Position numbers and translations under genes: made by a program. DNA of 64,000 nt from Yersinia proxima (GTDB taxonomy: Bacteria; Pseudomonadota; Gammaproteobacteria; Enterobacterales; Enterobacteriaceae): NCBI RefSeq assembly GCF_902170785.1, contig NZ_CABHYG010000004.1, forward strand, positions 496,001-560,000, written 5' to 3'. This document shows, one piece after another, positions 61,869 to 64,000 of this stretch (positions are counted from its first letter, which is position 1; every line of letters starts with the position of its first letter). Below the pieces are notes generated by a model. The model did not search any database and was not told the DNA's origin. It worked only from the letters and a program-made list of their open reading frames with translations.

Positions 61869-63209
61869 ATGCCACAAAATATTCAGTTGCGCAGAGTGCT
61901 TAAAACCCCCGCGCTGGTCGCTTTCGGGCTCGCCTATATGGTGCCTTTAGGCGTATTTACTACCTATGGACAGGTGACTGTATTAAGTCAGGGGCATCTA
62001 CCTATTGCCTATCTGGTCACCGTAGCTACCATTTTATTTACCGCCCTCAGTTATTGCCGGATGACTAACGCTATGCCGTTATCAGGCTCTGCCTATTCTT
62101 ACGTTCAGCGTAGTTTTGGTGGAAAAACCGGTTTTCTGGTGGGTTGGGCGCAAATTTTGGATTATCTGTTCCTGCCAATCCTTAATTATTTAGTTTTAGG
62201 CATTTTCTTGCACGAGGCATTTCCGGCGATCCCCGCACCGGTATTTATTATTGCGTCTATTGTCAGTGTCAGCCTATTGAATATTCTCGGTGTGCGACTG
62301 CTCACTTCGGTGAATTTCTCGCTGATCGCGGCACAGATGGTCTTTATCGTATTATTTATTGCCCTTTCTTTCAGTCAGGCAGATTTAAGCCCGGCTGCGT
62401 TAATGAAGCCACTGCTGGTCAATGCCGGTGATATGTCTGGCTTATTATCCGGTGCCGCGGTGCTTTGCCTGGCATTCCTCGGTTTTGATGCCATCGCGAC
62501 TATGGCTGAAGAAGCCCACGACGCGAAACGCACTCTGCCACGTGCCATTCTGTTTACCGTGATAAGCGCCGGTGCCATCTTTATTGCTGTGTCTTATGCC
62601 GCGCACTTGGCTTATCCAGACTGGAAATCATTAATCCCTTATCAGGACACCGCCAGCCTGATTATCTCCGAGCATGTCGGCGGTAAGTGGATGTATAACT
62701 TCTTTATGGCCACTTACCTGACGGGGGTTTATGCCTCAGCGATGACCGCACAAACTAGTGTGTCGCGCATCTTCTATGCCATGGGCCGTGAAGGGGTACT
62801 GCCGCGCAAAGTGTTCTTCCATCTGCATCGCAAGTTCCATACGCCGTGGCGCGCTATTTTGTTCGTGGCGACCATCTCGCTGCTGGCGCTGTTCCTTGAT
62901 CTGAATTTAGTGGTGTCGATGATTAGCTTCGGTGCGCTCGGTGCGTTCACTTTTGTGAACTTGAGCGTTATAAAACACTTTATTTTCAATGAGAAACGTC
63001 GTGGTGTTTCAGCCATGTTTAAATATGGGCTGTTGCCAATGATGGGGTTTGTGATGTCGGTGTGGTTGTGGGTTCATCTTGAACAGCGCGCGCTGGAGGT
63101 GGGCTTGCTGTGGTTACTGGCAGGTTTTATTTACCTGCTGTGGCTAACGCGCGGTTGGCGTCAGTCTCCACCATCGGTTCATCCAGATGATATTTCTCAT
63201 CTGCTGTGA
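61869..63209 (+). CDS. APC-superfamily amino acid/amine permease
   Basis: This 446-residue, twelve-helix permease has APC-type features: a GLAYMVPLGVFTTYG first helix with an unwound glycine segment, an SGSAYSYVQRSFGGKTGFLVGWAQILDYL region and AFLGFDAIATMAEEAHDAKRTLPRAI, which is the conserved loop of this superfamily. The substrate is probably an amino acid or a small amine (PuuP-like). I start at 61869, after AGGAG; a shorter distance start is not available. It may work with the amidohydrolase upstream. Confidence 0.88.
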   Translation: MPQNIQLRRVLKTPALVAFGLAYMVPLGVFTTYGQVTVLSQGHLPIAYLVTVATILFTALSYCRMTNAMPLSGSAYSYVQRSFGGKTGFLVGWAQILDYLFLPILNYLVLGIFLHEAFPAIPAPVFIIASIVSVSLLNILGVRLLTSVNFSLIAAQMVFIVLFIALSFSQADLSPAALMKPLLVNAGDMSGLLSGAAVLCLAFLGFDAIATMAEEAHDAKRTLPRAILFTVISAGAIFIAVSYAAHLAYPDWKSLIPYQDTASLIISEHVGGKWMYNFFMATYLTGVYASAMTAQTSVSRIFYAMGREGVLPRKVFFHLHRKFHTPWRAILFVATISLLALFLDLNLVVSMISFGALGAFTFVNLSVIKHFIFNEKRRGVSAMFKYGLLPMMGFVMSVWLWVHLEQRALEVGLLWLLAGFIYLLWLTRGWRQSPPSVHPDDISHLL

Positions 63210-63239
63210 TGTCTTTGGTTTAACTTTGTCAGCAATATA

Positions 63240-63436
63240 TACCCTATAGATTTCATGGTGCAGGAAGGCGGCAAGCAAGATACAAATCGGTCGGGAACCG
63301 ATTTGTACAGCATTTATGCTGCCCGCAGGGTGAGCCTCAGGGATGAGGCTCATTAATCCCGATGAGCTTACATCAGTAAGTGATTCGGGTTATCGAGAGC
63401 AGCCAACACACCTGCAACGTGAAAGATGACGGGTAT
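63240..63436. repeat. YPAL-type palindromic repeat, copy B with nested hairpin
   Basis: This is a roughly 197-base element with TACCCTATAGATTTCATGGTGCAGGAAGGCGG at one end and CCTGCAACGTGAAAGATGACGGGTA at the other. An internal perfect ten-base stem ACAAATCGGT-cggga-ACCGATTTGT lies at about 63280-63304, a block absent from copy A, so this copy looks composite. It fills the gap between the convergent permease and mltB. Confidence 0.7.
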
Positions 63437-63440
63437 CTAA

Positions 63441-64000
63441 TTAACTCCGACGCGCCCGGCCGACCGCCTCACCCAACTGCCACACCGCCATCGCGTAATG
63501 GGTACTGTGGTTGTAGCGGGTAATGGTGTAGAAGTTTGGCAAACCATACCAATATTGATAGCCGGTGCCGACATCAAGGCGCAACAAGCTGGCTTCCTGA
63601 TAATCGCCCAGCGAACCGGTCGGGCTTAGCCCTGCGGCAGATAATGTCGAGATGGGGTATTTGGTCTTAAAGCCATTATCGAGATTCGGCGCTTGCCCGT
63701 TGGCAGGAATAGCCACCGCCGCCCCTTTGGTCCAGCCGTGGGCTTTGAAGTAATTCGCCACACTACCGATGGCATCCTCCGGATCCCACAAATTGATATG
63801 GCCATTGCCGTTAAAATCAACAGCATAATCCTTAAATGACGATGGCATAAATTGACCATAACCCATAGCTCCGGCGTAAGAACCGCGCAGACTGAGCGGG
63901 TCATTGCCCTCAGCGCGCGCCATCAGCAAGAAGGTTTCCAGCTCACCAGAAAAATACTCGGCGCGGCGCGGATAAGCAAAGGAGAGTGTTGCCAGCGCAT
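63441..64000 (-). CDS. mltB: membrane-bound lytic murein transglycosylase B, C-terminal part
   Basis: Only the last 186 codons are in the window; the gene continues past the right edge. The visible part matches E. coli MltB closely: ALATLSFAYPRRAEYFSGELE, YAGAMGYGQFMPSSFKDYAVDFNGNGHINLWDP (with a calcium-binding loop) and LDVGTGYQYWYGLPNFYTITRYNHS. The enzyme cleaves the glycan strand of murein to a 1,6-anhydro product. The catalytic glutamate and the lipobox lie outside the window. Confidence 0.95.
   Translation of the reverse strand, partial: ALATLSFAYPRRAEYFSGELETFLLMARAEGNDPLSLRGSYAGAMGYGQFMPSSFKDYAVDFNGNGHINLWDPEDAIGSVANYFKAHGWTKGAAVAIPANGQAPNLDNGFKTKYPISTLSAAGLSPTGSLGDYQEASLLRLDVGTGYQYWYGLPNFYTITRYNHSTHYAMAVWQLGEAVGRARRS

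Overview
The window reads as a chromosome segment of an enterobacterium, most likely a Yersinia species. The basis is the gene order mepA-aroC-prmB-smrB-sixA-fadJ-fadI-yfcZ-fadL-mlaA-yfdC-argW, which I recognise from E. coli. Added to it are Yersinia-like features: a complete ccm operon between mlaA and yfdC with separate ccmH and ccmI genes, an ampR-ampC pair, and palindromic repeats of the kind seen in Yersinia genomes (YPAL-type). Species cannot be fixed by reading alone.

Positions 1 to about 21,000 are the right-hand part of an integrated lambdoid prophage in reverse orientation. From its right edge leftward: a P4-type integrase with a convergent AlpA-like gene; a plus-strand early operon of about 19 mostly small genes (13.4-19.8 kb); a CI-type repressor and a Cro-type regulator transcribed divergently from a three-operator switch (12.4-12.5 kb); then minus-strand replication genes (DEAD/DEAH helicase, TOPRIM primase), antiterminator Q, a terminator-bearing late leader, a lysis cassette (holin, M15 endolysin, Rz with an embedded Rz1), an HNH nuclease, a candidate cos region, and HK97-type terminase, portal and prohead protease genes running off the left edge. 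Capsid and tail genes must lie outside the window. The most notable element is an AT-rich plus-strand gene (6871-7788) of unknown function in the interval between Q and the lysis genes, where Stx phages carry cargo. A consensus LexA (SOS) box lies just upstream of it.

Positions 21-41.8 kb are core chromosome: murein endopeptidase, chorismate synthase, release/ribosome-protein methylation, collided-ribosome endonuclease, phosphohistidine phosphatase, anaerobic beta-oxidation (fadIJ) and the fatty-acid porin fadL with recognisable FadR sites, the lipid-asymmetry lipoprotein mlaA, the full cytochrome c maturation operon, a formate/nitrite-family channel and tRNA-Arg(CCU). A MazEF-like toxin-antitoxin cassette sits between convergent fadL and mlaA and is bracketed by an exact 30-bp duplication of their intrinsic terminator.

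Positions 41.9-64 kb are more accessory: ampC/ampR, yjdM, a histidine-rich PadR regulator with a four-copy operator array, an ascGFB beta-glucoside system, yceI/yceJ, a secreted esterase, a MerR regulator, an MCE-type lipid ABC transporter (permease-ATPase-MCE-PqiC-like lipoprotein), an SmvA-type efflux pump with its divergent TetR regulator and twin operators, an amidohydrolase with an APC permease flanked by YPAL-type repeats, and the 3' part of mltB.
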